The notes beneath the pieces were generated by a model that made no database searches, was not told the origin of the DNA, and saw nothing but the letters and a program-made list of their open reading frames with translations. Below are positions 7,330-16,221 of a DNA stretch of 43,583 nucleotides, piece after piece. Origin of the DNA: Rubrivivax sp. (lineage in GTDB: Bacteria; Pseudomonadota; Gammaproteobacteria; Burkholderiales; Burkholderiaceae_C); NCBI GenBank assembly GCA_027487585.1, contig JAIYDH010000288.1, forward strand, positions 1 to 43,583, given 5' to 3'. Each line of letters starts with the position of its first letter. Position 1 is the first letter of the stretch. A program made the position numbers and the translations under genes.

Positions 7330-8763
7330 ATGCCCTTGAGTCTTCGCGCCGCCCTGGCCTGCCGCGCCGCGGCCTTCGCCACGGCGCTGGGCCTGGCCGG
7401 CGCCGCGCTGGCCCAGCCCAGGCCTGCGGCCCAGCCCGCACCCTCGCCCTCAGCCGCGGCCTCGGCCGCCGAGCCTGCCGAGCCCACGGCCCCCACCGGC
7501 GCCGGCCAGCGCATCTACGAGCGCATCCGCCCGCAGCTGCTGCAGGTGCGCACGCTGCTGAAGACGCAGGACAGCCAGAGCTCCGTCGGTTCGGGCTTCC
7601 TGGTCGACGACGCCGGCCACCTGATCACGAACTACCACGTCATCAGCCAGTACGCGCTGCGCCCCTCGCAGCACCGGCTGGTGTACGCCACGGTTGACGG
7701 CCGCCAGGGCGCGCTGCAGCTGCTGGCCTTCGACGTGGTGCACGACTTGGCCCTGCTCAAGCCGGTCGATCCCGCGCCGCTGGCCGGGCGGGGTGCCGTG
7801 CCGATCCGGCCCGCCAGCGAGCCGCTGCCCCGCGGCGCGCGCATCTACAGCATGGGCAACCCGCTGGACGTGGGCTTCGCGGTGGCCGAGGGCAGCTTCA
7901 ACGGGCCGGTCGAGCGCAGCTACCTGCCGACGCTGTTCTTCGGCGGCAGCCTGTCCTCGGGCATGAGCGGCGGCCCGGCACTTGACGACAACGGCCGCCT
8001 GGTCGGCGTCAACGTGGCCGCACGGCGCGACGGCGAGCAGGTGAGCTTTCTCGTGCCGGCCGACCCGGTGCGCCTGCTCATCGCCCGCGGCCGCGGCGCC
8101 AGCCCCATCGTCGCCCCGGCCTGGGACGAGGTGGCGCGGCAGCTAGGCGAGCACGAGACCCGCCTCACCGCCGACTTCGTCAGCCAGCCCTGGCGCCACG
8201 CCGGCCATCCGCTGTACCGCATCCCGGTGCCGCAGGAGACCTGGATGCGCTGCTGGGGGCGCAGCTCGCCGGCGCAGTCGCGCGGGCTGCAGTTCGAGCG
8301 CAGCGACTGCGAGATGGACAGCCGCGTGTTCGTGGCCGGCCCGCTGCTCACCGGCTACATCACCGTGCGCCACGAGGCGTATGACGGCAGCCGCATCGGC
8401 GCCTGGCGCTTCTCCGAACGCCACTCCAGCAGCTTCGGCAACGAGTTCGTCGGCGTCGACGACCGCCTGCGCACCGCCGCCCAGTGCCGCGAGCGCACCA
8501 TCGTGCCGCCGGCCGCGCCGGGCACCACCGCCAAGGCCGAGCCGCCGCTGCCGCTGCGCGCCGTGGTCTGCCTGCGCGCCTACAAGAAGCTGCCCGGCCT
8601 GCACGACCTGATGGTGCTGGTGGCCACGCTCGACGGCCGCACGGTGGGCGTGCAGGGCCGGCTCGATGCACTCGGCGTGGGCCTGGCCAGCGCCGAACGG
8701 CTGACGCGCCACTACCTGGCCGGTTTCGGCCGCAGCGGCTCGGCCGCCGAGGTGCCGAAGTGA
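7330..8763 (+). CDS. Secreted trypsin-like serine protease with uncharacterised C-terminal domain
   Basis: Predicted exported protease, 477 residues. A signal peptide ends near ALA-Q at about 28-29, followed by a Pro/Ala-rich linker to about 55. The chymotrypsin-fold catalytic residues are His103 (TNYHV), Asp139 (VHDLALL) and Ser213 (GMSGGP). Unlike DegP/HtrA there is no PDZ domain. Instead about 220 residues follow without a family I recognise; they contain four Cys that could form two disulfides. The stop overlaps the next gene's GTG as GTGA, so protease and FHA membrane protein are probably made together. That suggests a shared envelope function, which is inference. Confidence 0.8.
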   Translation: MPLSLRAALACRAAAFATALGLAGAALAQPRPAAQPAPSPSAAASAAEPAEPTAPTGAGQRIYERIRPQLLQVRTLLKTQDSQSSVGSGFLVDDAGHLITNYHVISQYALRPSQHRLVYATVDGRQGALQLLAFDVVHDLALLKPVDPAPLAGRGAVPIRPASEPLPRGARIYSMGNPLDVGFAVAEGSFNGPVERSYLPTLFFGGSLSSGMSGGPALDDNGRLVGVNVAARRDGEQVSFLVPADPVRLLIARGRGASPIVAPAWDEVARQLGEHETRLTADFVSQPWRHAGHPLYRIPVPQETWMRCWGRSSPAQSRGLQFERSDCEMDSRVFVAGPLLTGYITVRHEAYDGSRIGAWRFSERHSSSFGNEFVGVDDRLRTAAQCRERTIVPPAAPGTTAKAEPPLPLRAVVCLRAYKKLPGLHDLMVLVATLDGRTVGVQGRLDALGVGLASAERLTRHYLAGFGRSGSAAEVPK

Positions 8764-9758
8764 GCGCGCCGGCCCGCCTGGCGCTGCTCGAGGTGATCGG
8801 CCGCGACGGCCGCGTGGCGCGCGCCGTCGACGTGCAGCGCTGGCCGCTGACGCTGGGGCGCTCGCTGCAGGCCGACGTGGTGCTCGACGACCCCTTCGTG
8901 GCGCCGCTGCACGCCACGCTGCAGGCCGGCGACGACGGCCACCTGACTCTCGACGTGGGCGACACCGCCAACGGCGTGCAGGAAGGCGCGCAACGGCACC
9001 CCCGCGGCAGCCGCGTGGCAGTGCCGGCGGGCGGCACGACCTGGCAGATCGGCGGCCTCACGGTGCGGCTGCGTACGCCCGACGAAACCCTGGCCGGCGA
9101 GCAGCCGCTGCCCGTGCTGGCCCGGCGGGCGGCCTGGCTGCCGCTGGCGGCCGCGGTGACGCTGGCCGTGCTGGCGCTGTCGAACCACTGGCTCTCGCTC
9201 GACCCCGGGGCCGACGCGATGGACTGGATCCCGCTGGTGGCCGGCCTGCCGCTGGTGCTGGGGCTGTGGGCCGGGCTCTGGGCCACGGCCTCGAAGCTGT
9301 TCCAGCACCGCTTCGAGTTCGGCGCCCACCTGCGGCTGGCGCTGCCGCTGGTGGCGGCGATCGAGGCCGTCGACTGGCTCGTGCCGCCGCTGGCGGCGGC
9401 GCTCGACCTGCCCTTGTTGTGGCGCCTGGTGACGCCGCTGCAAGTGGCGCTGCTGCTGGCCCTGCTGTATGGCCACCTGGCGCTGGTGCTGCCGCAGGCA
9501 CGGCGCGCGGTGGCCAGCTTCGTGGGGGCGGCCACGCTGGCCGGCGCTGCGGTGGCCATCACCACCACCTGGCAGCAGGTCGACCGCTGGAGCCGCGCGG
9601 CCTACATGAGCACGCTGCCCACGCCGTGGACGCTGTGGCGCGACGCCGAGCCGCCCGAGACTCTGGCCGCCGACCTGGCGCCGCTGGCCGAGCAACTGGC
9701 CCGCCGCGTGCAAAAGGCGCGTGACGACGAACCGCCCGAAGCCGGCGACGAAGACTGA
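8760..9758 (+). CDS. FHA-domain membrane protein
   Basis: Predicted inner-membrane protein of 332 residues. Residues about 28-105 resemble an FHA phosphothreonine-binding domain: LTLGRS at 30-35, FVAPLHA at 46-52 in place of the usual SRxHA, and NG at 71-72 in the expected loop. About five hydrophobic segments follow (near 125-141, 157-178, 192-216, 223-245 and 252-270), then a short acidic tail. The GTG start at 8760 overlaps the protease stop by four bases. Loss of the canonical Ser-Arg in the binding loop makes real phosphopeptide binding uncertain. The nearest Ser/Thr kinase is far away at 34330-36768. Partnership with the upstream protease is inferred from coupling. Confidence 0.72.
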   Translation: MSAPARLALLEVIGRDGRVARAVDVQRWPLTLGRSLQADVVLDDPFVAPLHATLQAGDDGHLTLDVGDTANGVQEGAQRHPRGSRVAVPAGGTTWQIGGLTVRLRTPDETLAGEQPLPVLARRAAWLPLAAAVTLAVLALSNHWLSLDPGADAMDWIPLVAGLPLVLGLWAGLWATASKLFQHRFEFGAHLRLALPLVAAIEAVDWLVPPLAAALDLPLLWRLVTPLQVALLLALLYGHLALVLPQARRAVASFVGAATLAGAAVAITTTWQQVDRWSRAAYMSTLPTPWTLWRDAEPPETLAADLAPLAEQLARRVQKARDDEPPEAGDED

Positions 9759-9764
9759 GGGACC

Positions 9765-10568
9765 ATGGACACTCGCCCGCTGCTCATCGGCCTGTCGGCC
9801 CGCATCTACACCCCGGGCTCGGCCGGCGTCGAACTGCCCGGCGTGTGGACCAAGACGCTGCACTACCTGGAGCAGAGCGTCGCGCACTGGGTGCTGTCGG
9901 GCGGGGCGGTGGCGGTGATGATCCCGGCGGTGAGCAGCGGCAGCATCGTCTTGCGCACCGACATCGACCTCGGGCACTACGCCGACGCGCTCGACGGCCT
10001 CGTGCTGCAAGGCGGCAACGACGTGGCCCCAACGCACTACGGCGAAGACCCGCTGCACCCCGACTGGGCCGGCGACCCGGTGCGCGACCGCTACGAGATG
10101 GAGCTGGTGCGGGCCTTCGTGGCCGCCGGCAAGCCGGTGTTCGGCATCTGCCGCGGGCTGCAGCTGCTGAACGTGGCCTTCGGCGGCAGCCTGTGGCAGG
10201 ACATCCCGACGCAGCAACCCGAGTCAGTAGACCACCGCATCGCCGGCCGCTACGAACGCCACTTCCACGAGGTGGCGTTCGTCGCCGGCACGCACCTGGC
10301 GGGCCTGTACCCGGGCGTGGCGCGCGCGACCACCAACAGCATCCACCACCAGGGCATCAAGCAGCTGGCGCCGGGCTTCGTGGTCGAGGCGCGCTGCCCC
10401 GACGACGGCATGATCGAGGCCATCCGCCGCACCGACGAAGGCCCCTTCGTGGCCGGCGTGCAGTGGCACCCCGAGTTCCACGGCCCCGAGCACCCCGACA
10501 CGCTGGACGACGGACCCATCCTGCGCGACTTTCTGGCCGCCTGCCTGAGGGCACGCGCCACCCGCTGA
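9765..10568 (+). CDS. Class-I glutamine amidotransferase-like hydrolase (peptidase C26, PuuD-like)
   Basis: Predicted cytoplasmic hydrolase of gamma-glutamyl amide bonds, 267 residues, close to PuuD (254). The catalytic Cys129 sits in GICRG, and His235/Glu237 in QWHPEF complete the triad. The GGND near residue 83 is typical of the C26 group. The ATG at 9765 follows GAGGGA, 6 nt after the FHA stop, so the gene probably belongs to the same operon. In polyamine breakdown such enzymes free GABA from gamma-glutamyl-GABA, but no other puu gene is visible here. Only the broad activity is safe. Confidence 0.86.
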   Translation: MDTRPLLIGLSARIYTPGSAGVELPGVWTKTLHYLEQSVAHWVLSGGAVAVMIPAVSSGSIVLRTDIDLGHYADALDGLVLQGGNDVAPTHYGEDPLHPDWAGDPVRDRYEMELVRAFVAAGKPVFGICRGLQLLNVAFGGSLWQDIPTQQPESVDHRIAGRYERHFHEVAFVAGTHLAGLYPGVARATTNSIHHQGIKQLAPGFVVEARCPDDGMIEAIRRTDEGPFVAGVQWHPEFHGPEHPDTLDDGPILRDFLAACLRARATR

Positions 10569-10670
10569 AGGTGCCCATCCGGGATAGTGCTTAAGGGCGA
10601 TTCCCGTCATGGTTTGTCAGGGCGCCGGCGCACGCAGAGCGTCAAGCGGGCTCGACACAATCGATGCATC

Positions 10671-12308
10671 GTGAGACGCATCCACCTTCGCCCCTTCGCG
10701 CGCTTCGTGCGCGTCGGCCTGGTCCTCGGCCTGGCCCTCATCCTGCCCTTGAGCCTGCACTTGCAAGGCACGGCCCACGCACAGAACGCGCCGCCGGCCG
10801 CCGCGCCGCTGCGCATCGCCTCGGCCTTCGACCCGCAGACGATGGACCCGCACGCCATTGCGCTGCTGTACCACTCGCGCGTGGTGTTCCAGGTGTACGA
10901 GTCGCTGGTTGGCCGCGACGAGCGCTTCAAGCTCGAGCCGGCGCTGGCACTGTCGTGGCAGGCGATGTCGCCCACGGTGTGGCGCTTCCGGCTGCGGCCG
11001 GGCGTGCTGTTCCACGACGGCACGCCCTTCACCGCCGACGACGTGGTGTTCTCGATCGAGCGCACGCTCACCGCGCCCTCGCAGCGCGCCTTCCAGATCA
11101 AGGGCGTGACCGGTGCGCGCAAGGTCGACGCGCTGACGGTCGAGATCCTGCTCGAGGCGCCCGACGCGGTGCTGCCCGAGAAGCTGCACTACATCGCGAT
11201 GATGAGCCGGGCCTGGAGCGAGCGCCACGGCGTCACGCGTCCGCAGGACTTCAACGGCAAGCAGGAAACCCACGCCGTGCGCCACGCCAACGGCACCGGG
11301 CCGCTGCGCCTGCTGCGCTACGAGCCCGACGTGCGCACCACGCTCGAGCGCCATCCGCAGTGGTGGGGCTGGGCCGACCGCCGCAGCGGCAACCTCGGCC
11401 GCGTCGACTTCGTCACCGTGAAGAGCGACGCCACGCGGCTGGCGGCACTGGCCTCGGGCGAGGTCGACCTGGTGCTCGACCCGCCCTACCAGGACATCGC
11501 CCGGCTCAAGACCGACGCGCGCCTGGCGCTGGTGCAGACCGCCGACATCGGCCAGCAGTACCTGACCTTCGACCTGGCGCGCCCCGAACTGCAGGACAGC
11601 GACGTGAAGGGCCGCAACCCCTTCCAGGACCTGCGCGTGCGCAAGGCCGTGTACCACGCGCTGAACATGCCGCTGATCATCGACAAGGTGCTGCGCGGCC
11701 AGGGCCAGCCCACCGGCGCGCTGCTGAGCCCGCTGGTCGACGGCTCGCCGGCCGAGCTGGACAAGCGGCTGCCCTACGACCCGGCGCGCGCGCGGCAGCT
11801 GCTCGGCGAAGCCGGCTACCCGAACGGCTTTTCGGTGGCGCTGGATTGCGTCAACGTGGCCTGGCGCGAAAACGTCTGCCAGGCGATGGCCGCGATGCTC
11901 ACGCAGGTGGGCATCCGGGCGCAGCTGCGGGCCAGCCCGAGCAGCACCTTCTTCCCCAAGCTGACGCAGGCCACCGCCAGCTTCATCGAATACGGCTGGA
12001 CGGCCACGCCCGACGCCTGGAACTCGCTCAACGGCCTGTTCCGCACGCACGACAAGTCGGGCCTGGGCACCTTCAACGCCGGGCGCTACAGCAACCCCAA
12101 GGTCGATGCGCTGATTGACACCATGCGCACCGAGCCCGACCTGACGCGCCGCCGCGCCATGGTGGCCACGGTGCTGCGGCTGGTGGCCGACGACCTGCCC
12201 TACATCCCGCTGTACCGGCGCACCATCAGCTGGGCCATGAACAAGAAGGTGCAGGCGGTGATGTGGCCCAACGACGCCATCGAGCTGCGCTGGGTGCGGC
12301 TGCGCTAG
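10671..12308 (+). CDS. ABC transporter periplasmic substrate-binding protein, family 5 (peptide/nickel/opine type)
   Basis: Predicted exported solute receptor, 545 residues, usual for DppA/OppA. The GTG at 10671 gives MRRIHLRPFARF and a signal peptide ending near AHA-Q at about 37-38. The in-frame GTG at 10587 would put about 28 charged residues ahead of the signal and is rejected. The mature part has DPQTMDPHA, the LRPGVLFHDGTPFTADDVVFS block and a FDLAR segment typical of SBP_bac_5. No permease or ATPase follows; the next gene faces it only 21 bases away. It must therefore use a transporter encoded elsewhere. The ligand is not predictable. Confidence 0.87.
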   Translation: MRRIHLRPFARFVRVGLVLGLALILPLSLHLQGTAHAQNAPPAAAPLRIASAFDPQTMDPHAIALLYHSRVVFQVYESLVGRDERFKLEPALALSWQAMSPTVWRFRLRPGVLFHDGTPFTADDVVFSIERTLTAPSQRAFQIKGVTGARKVDALTVEILLEAPDAVLPEKLHYIAMMSRAWSERHGVTRPQDFNGKQETHAVRHANGTGPLRLLRYEPDVRTTLERHPQWWGWADRRSGNLGRVDFVTVKSDATRLAALASGEVDLVLDPPYQDIARLKTDARLALVQTADIGQQYLTFDLARPELQDSDVKGRNPFQDLRVRKAVYHALNMPLIIDKVLRGQGQPTGALLSPLVDGSPAELDKRLPYDPARARQLLGEAGYPNGFSVALDCVNVAWRENVCQAMAAMLTQVGIRAQLRASPSSTFFPKLTQATASFIEYGWTATPDAWNSLNGLFRTHDKSGLGTFNAGRYSNPKVDALIDTMRTEPDLTRRRAMVATVLRLVADDLPYIPLYRRTISWAMNKKVQAVMWPNDAIELRWVRLR

Positions 12309-12329
12309 CGCCCAGCTCAGCCCGTCCGC

Positions 12330-12848
12330 TCAAGCCTTCGGGCACGGCCCCTGGTTGCGCCGCCACTCCCAGGGCGGCACGGCGCGCGGCAGCTGGACGT
12401 GCAGGCCGCGGCTCAGGGCCTTGGCCATGCGCTCCTGCTTGACGAGCGGCCCGCGGTCGTTGCGGCCGCGGGTGCTCCAGGCATGGCCGTTCTCGACCAG
12501 GTGCTTGCCCACGTCGAGGTCTTCGACGGTGATGCGGCCCACCGTGCGGCCGAAGCTGTCGCGCGCCACCGGCGTGAGGATGGCGAACTTGTTCAGCGCC
12601 AGCTCCGACAGCGCGTTCTTGGCCTCGACTCCCCAGGGCTGGCAGATCTCGGGCGCGTCGATGTCGCGCAGGCGCACGGTCACCGGCGGGCCGCTGGGCA
12701 CGCGCAGCACCAGGGTGTCGCCATCCATCACGGCCACGACCTGGCCCTGCTGGCCCTTGGCGGGCGCGGCGGTCATCTGGGCCGAGGCGGGCAGCGCCCA
12801 CCACAGCAGCGCAACAACGACAGTGGCGGTGGCGGTGGCGGTCTTCAC
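12330..12848 (-). CDS. Secreted thermonuclease-like protein (SNase domain)
   Basis: Predicted exported nuclease of 172 residues. A signal peptide ends at about ASA-Q (residues 22-24). The SNase core has VMDGDTLVLR, the LRDIDAPE motif with its catalytic-type Arg, a Glu in GVEAKNAL and a second Arg in DSFGRTVGRI. These correspond to Arg35, Glu43 and Arg87 of staphylococcal nuclease. The GTG start overlaps the TGA of the upstream helicase gene (GTGA on the minus strand), which fixes the start and implies translational coupling. It is odd that a secreted nuclease is coupled to a cytoplasmic helicase. The C-terminus ends in a basic tail. Confidence 0.85.
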   Translation of the reverse strand: MKTATATATVVVALLWWALPASAQMTAAPAKGQQGQVVAVMDGDTLVLRVPSGPPVTVRLRDIDAPEICQPWGVEAKNALSELALNKFAILTPVARDSFGRTVGRITVEDLDVGKHLVENGHAWSTRGRNDRGPLVKQERMAKALSRGLHVQLPRAVPPWEWRRNQGPCPKA

Positions 12849-15349
12849 GCCCCGGATGATGCCGCACGGCGCCGGCGCCGGCCACCCGGTGCGGGCGCAT
12901 CGGCCAGCGCGGCCTCGCCTTCGGCCACCAGGCGCGCCAGGCGGTCCTTGAGCTTCTCGGTGCTGAGCTGCTCGCGCAGCCGCTCCACCATCAGCGGCAG
13001 CGCGAACGGGCTGGGCGCCAGCAGGCGCACCCGCTGCTGCGGCAAGGTCTGCAGTCGCTCAAGCGTGGCACGCAGCCGCGACAGCTCCAGCTCTTGCGCC
13101 AGCACCTCGTTCTGGGCCTGCGTCAGCAGCCGGTTGCCGGCGTCGTACTGGCGGAAGACCTCGTAGAACAGGCTGCTCGAGGCCTGCAGCTGGCGCAGGC
13201 TCTTCGGCGCGCCGGGGTAGCCGCCGAACACCAGGCCCGCCACGCGTGCGATCTCGCGAAATCGCCGCTGCGCCAGCTGCCCCGAGTTCAGGCTCGCCAG
13301 CACGTCGGCCATCAGCTCGGTGGTGTCGAACAACGCCGGGTCGTCGAAGGCGCCTTCGGCCAGCGGCTCCACGGCCACGATCTCCAGCCCATAGTCGTTG
13401 ACGCTGAGCGAAAAGGTGTTGGGCCGCGCGTCTTTCAAGCGGCTGGCCAGCCGCCAGGCCAGCAGCTGCGCGAGGCCGATGTGCACCTGGCGGCCGGCAA
13501 ACGGGTAGATGAAGACATGGTGGCCCTCGCGGCTGTCGAACTGCTCAACCAGCAAGGCATCGCGCACCGGCAGCTTCGACAGCCGTGCCTGCGCGCGCAG
13601 CATCGGCTCGGCGGCCTGCAGCTCGGGCTCGTCGAAGGCGCCTGCGGCGGCGCCGTCGAGCAGCGCCTGCACGGCCTCGGCCAGCTCGCTGGACAGCGGC
13701 ATCTTGCCGCCGGCCCAAGAGGGCACCACGCCGCGTGACTTCTTGGCCACGCGCACCAAGGCTGCCATCTCGTGCGTGCGCACGAACTCCAGCAGGCGGC
13801 CGGCGAAGACGAAGCAGTCGCCCTTGTTCAGCCGCGCGATGAAACCCTCTTCGATGTGGCCCAGCGTTCCGCCGGCACCACCTGCACTGGCCCACTTCAC
13901 GGCCATCGAGGCGTCGGACACGATGGTGCCGACCATCAGCTTGTGGCGCCGCGCGATGGCTGCGTCGGCCACGCGCCAGCGGCCGCCCTCCGCGGCCGGC
14001 GCGCGCACGATGCGGTGGTACTCGGGGTAGGCCGAGAGACTGTCGCCACCGCGCTCGCAGAAGCGCAGCGCCCAGTCGAAGGACTCGCGCGACAGGCCGC
14101 GGTAGGCGTGGCTGCTGCACACCTCGGCGTGCATCTCGTCGGCGTCGAAGCCACCCCCGATGGCCACGCTGACGAGGTGCTGCACCAGCACGTCCAGCGG
14201 CTGCTCGGGGCTGCGGCGGCTTTCCACGCGGCCGGCCCGCGCGGCGCGGCGCGCTGCGGCGGCCTCGACCAGTTCAAGCGTGTTCGTGGGCACCAGCGTG
14301 ATGCGGCTGGTGCGGCCCGGCGCATGGCCGCTGCGGCCGGCGCGCTGCAGCAGGCGCGCCACGCCCTTGGCGCTGCCGATCTGCAGCACACGCTCCACCG
14401 GCAGGAAGTCCACGCCCAGGTCGAGGCTCGAAGTGGCCACGACGGCCTTGAGCTGGCCCTGCTTCAGGCCCGCCTCGACCCATTCGCGCACGCCCTTGTC
14501 GAGGCTGCCGTGGTGCAGCGCCACCAGGCCCGCCCACTCGGGCCGCTGGTCGAGCAGCAGCTGGTACCAGATCTCGGCCTGGCTGCGCGTGTTGGTGAAG
14601 ACCAGCGTCGTGCCGCTCGACTCGATCTCGCGCACCACCGGCTCCAGCATCTGCGCCCCCAGGTGGCCGCCCCAGCTGAAGCGGCCCGGCTCCACCGGCA
14701 GCAGCGTGTCGATGACCAGGGCCTTGTCGTGCAGGCCCTGCACCAGCGTCGCGTGCTCGCTGCCCGTGAGCGTGGCCATGGCCCCGGCCAGATTGCCAAT
14801 GGTGGCGCTGAGGCCCCAGACCACGAGGCCGGGGTTGAAGCGCTTCAGCCGCGCCAGCGCCAGCTGCACCTGCACGCCGCGCTTGTTGCCGATGAGCTCG
14901 TGCCACTCGTCGACGACCACGGTGTGCACGCCGGCCAGTTCGGCGGCGGCGCGTTCGCGCGTGAGCAGCAGCATCAGCGATTCCGGCGTCGTGACCAGCG
15001 CGTCGGGCATGCGGCGGTCTTGCCGGGCGCGTTCGGCGGCGGGGGTGTCCCCGGTGCGCTGGCCCACGCGCCACATCGGGGCCAGGCTGCCGAGCGGCTC
15101 GGTGAGCGTCCGTGTGGTGTCGGCGGCCAGCGCGCGCATCGGCGTCAGCCAAAGCACCTGAAGCCCCGGTGCGGGCGCGGGCTGCGCGCGCGAGCGCAGC
15201 AGCGCGCCCATCCACACCGCCAGCGTCTTGCCGCTGCCGGTGCTGGCATGCAGCAGGCCGCTGTCGCCCCGCGCCATGGCCGCCCACACGCGGCGCTGGA
15301 ACTCGAACGGCTGCCACCCGCGCGAGGCGAACCAGTCGTCGGGCGTCAT
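12845..15349 (-). CDS. Lhr-like DEXH helicase (ligase-associated DNA damage response type)
   Basis: Predicted ATP-dependent DNA helicase, 834 residues. Walker A ASTGSGKT is at 35-42, motif II is DEWH at 148-151, motif III reads LSATIGN, and motif VI lies in QRAGRSGHAPG. The DEWHEL form of motif II and the length fit the ligase-associated group (TIGR04121 type). Those genes usually sit beside an ATP-dependent DNA ligase and a metallophosphoesterase. Neither is here; a DUF429 gene precedes it by 32 nt and a thermonuclease follows with a 4-base overlap. I start at ATG 15349 (MTPDDWFASRGW). The open frame extends further upstream but only as a shadow of the DUF429 gene. Confidence 0.88.
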   Translation of the reverse strand: MTPDDWFASRGWQPFEFQRRVWAAMARGDSGLLHASTGSGKTLAVWMGALLRSRAQPAPAPGLQVLWLTPMRALAADTTRTLTEPLGSLAPMWRVGQRTGDTPAAERARQDRRMPDALVTTPESLMLLLTRERAAAELAGVHTVVVDEWHELIGNKRGVQVQLALARLKRFNPGLVVWGLSATIGNLAGAMATLTGSEHATLVQGLHDKALVIDTLLPVEPGRFSWGGHLGAQMLEPVVREIESSGTTLVFTNTRSQAEIWYQLLLDQRPEWAGLVALHHGSLDKGVREWVEAGLKQGQLKAVVATSSLDLGVDFLPVERVLQIGSAKGVARLLQRAGRSGHAPGRTSRITLVPTNTLELVEAAAARRAARAGRVESRRSPEQPLDVLVQHLVSVAIGGGFDADEMHAEVCSSHAYRGLSRESFDWALRFCERGGDSLSAYPEYHRIVRAPAAEGGRWRVADAAIARRHKLMVGTIVSDASMAVKWASAGGAGGTLGHIEEGFIARLNKGDCFVFAGRLLEFVRTHEMAALVRVAKKSRGVVPSWAGGKMPLSSELAEAVQALLDGAAAGAFDEPELQAAEPMLRAQARLSKLPVRDALLVEQFDSREGHHVFIYPFAGRQVHIGLAQLLAWRLASRLKDARPNTFSLSVNDYGLEIVAVEPLAEGAFDDPALFDTTELMADVLASLNSGQLAQRRFREIARVAGLVFGGYPGAPKSLRQLQASSSLFYEVFRQYDAGNRLLTQAQNEVLAQELELSRLRATLERLQTLPQQRVRLLAPSPFALPLMVERLREQLSTEKLKDRLARLVAEGEAALADAPAPGGRRRRRAASSGA

Positions 15350-15381
15350 CGGCGGCCTGTGCGTGGTTTCAGGGCGCCGTT

Positions 15382-16221
15382 TCAGGGCGGGGCGGCGCCG
15401 GCGCTGGTGATCCAGCCTTCGACGGCGTCCACCGACGCCGGCTGTCCGTGCCCCGGCTGCTCGGCCGCCCAAGCCGCCTGCATCAAGCACAGCACGGCAT
15501 CGAGCCGGTCGCCACTGGCATCGGCCACCAGATCGCCGGCCTGCGCGGGCGTGAGCTTCAGCCGCAGGCCCAGCCGCGTGCGGCCCTGTTCCAGCATCTC
15601 GACGATGCTCTTGCGCGCCAGCAGACGCTCGGGCGCCTCGCTGTTCTTGTAGCTCGTGCGGCCGATCAGCTCGTAGGCCAGCAGGCCGGGGTAGCCCTCC
15701 AGCGCCGTGCGTTCGGCGTCGCCGGCATCTACGCCGCCACCCAGCCCGGGCAAGTGCACGCCGGCCTGCACGAGCCGCGAAAAGCCCTCGAACCACATAA
15801 AGCCCACCGGCACGTAGCGCGTCTGCAGCGGGCTCGACGAGCTCAGGCCCGGCATCGCCCGGTCGGTGGCGCGATGCACCAGCCGCTGGCCCGCCGGCCG
15901 GCCGTTGCCCCAGGTGTCCACCAGGGCCTGGAAGTCCTTGCGCGTGGCGCAGCGTGCGTGCACCGCCTGCGACACGGCCGCGGCGTCGCTGCCCAGCCCG
16001 TGCGCGTCGGCAAAGGCCCGCGGCAGGCCGAACGGAAAGTCGAAGGCACCGAGCCACGGACCGCGTTCGGCCAGCGCGGCCTCGAAGGCGGCCAGCGTGG
16101 GCATCAGGTCGAGGCCGCCCAGCCGCAGCACGGCGCCACGGCGCTCGCCGCGCGCGCGCACGATGGGCTTGCGGCGGCTCGGCGCACTGCTGAAGTCGAC
16201 ACCCCACAGTTCGAGCGTCAT
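15382..16221 (-). CDS. DUF429 domain protein (predicted RNase H-like fold)
   Basis: Protein of 279 residues starting MTLELWGVDFSSAPSRRKP. The GVDFSSAP opening and the later DxxDAVLCLMQAAW block (ASGDRLDAVLC) are typical of DUF429. This family is predicted to have an RNase H-like fold, with the first Asp in GVDF as a likely metal ligand. No activity is established that I can name with confidence. Its ATG overlaps the EamA stop as ATGA, and it lies 32 nt ahead of the helicase. It is therefore in an EamA-DUF429-helicase-thermonuclease unit, and a nucleic-acid role is plausible. That is inference from fold and neighbours. Confidence 0.72.
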   Translation of the reverse strand: MTLELWGVDFSSAPSRRKPIVRARGERRGAVLRLGGLDLMPTLAAFEAALAERGPWLGAFDFPFGLPRAFADAHGLGSDAAAVSQAVHARCATRKDFQALVDTWGNGRPAGQRLVHRATDRAMPGLSSSSPLQTRYVPVGFMWFEGFSRLVQAGVHLPGLGGGVDAGDAERTALEGYPGLLAYELIGRTSYKNSEAPERLLARKSIVEMLEQGRTRLGLRLKLTPAQAGDLVADASGDRLDAVLCLMQAAWAAEQPGHGQPASVDAVEGWITSAGAAPP

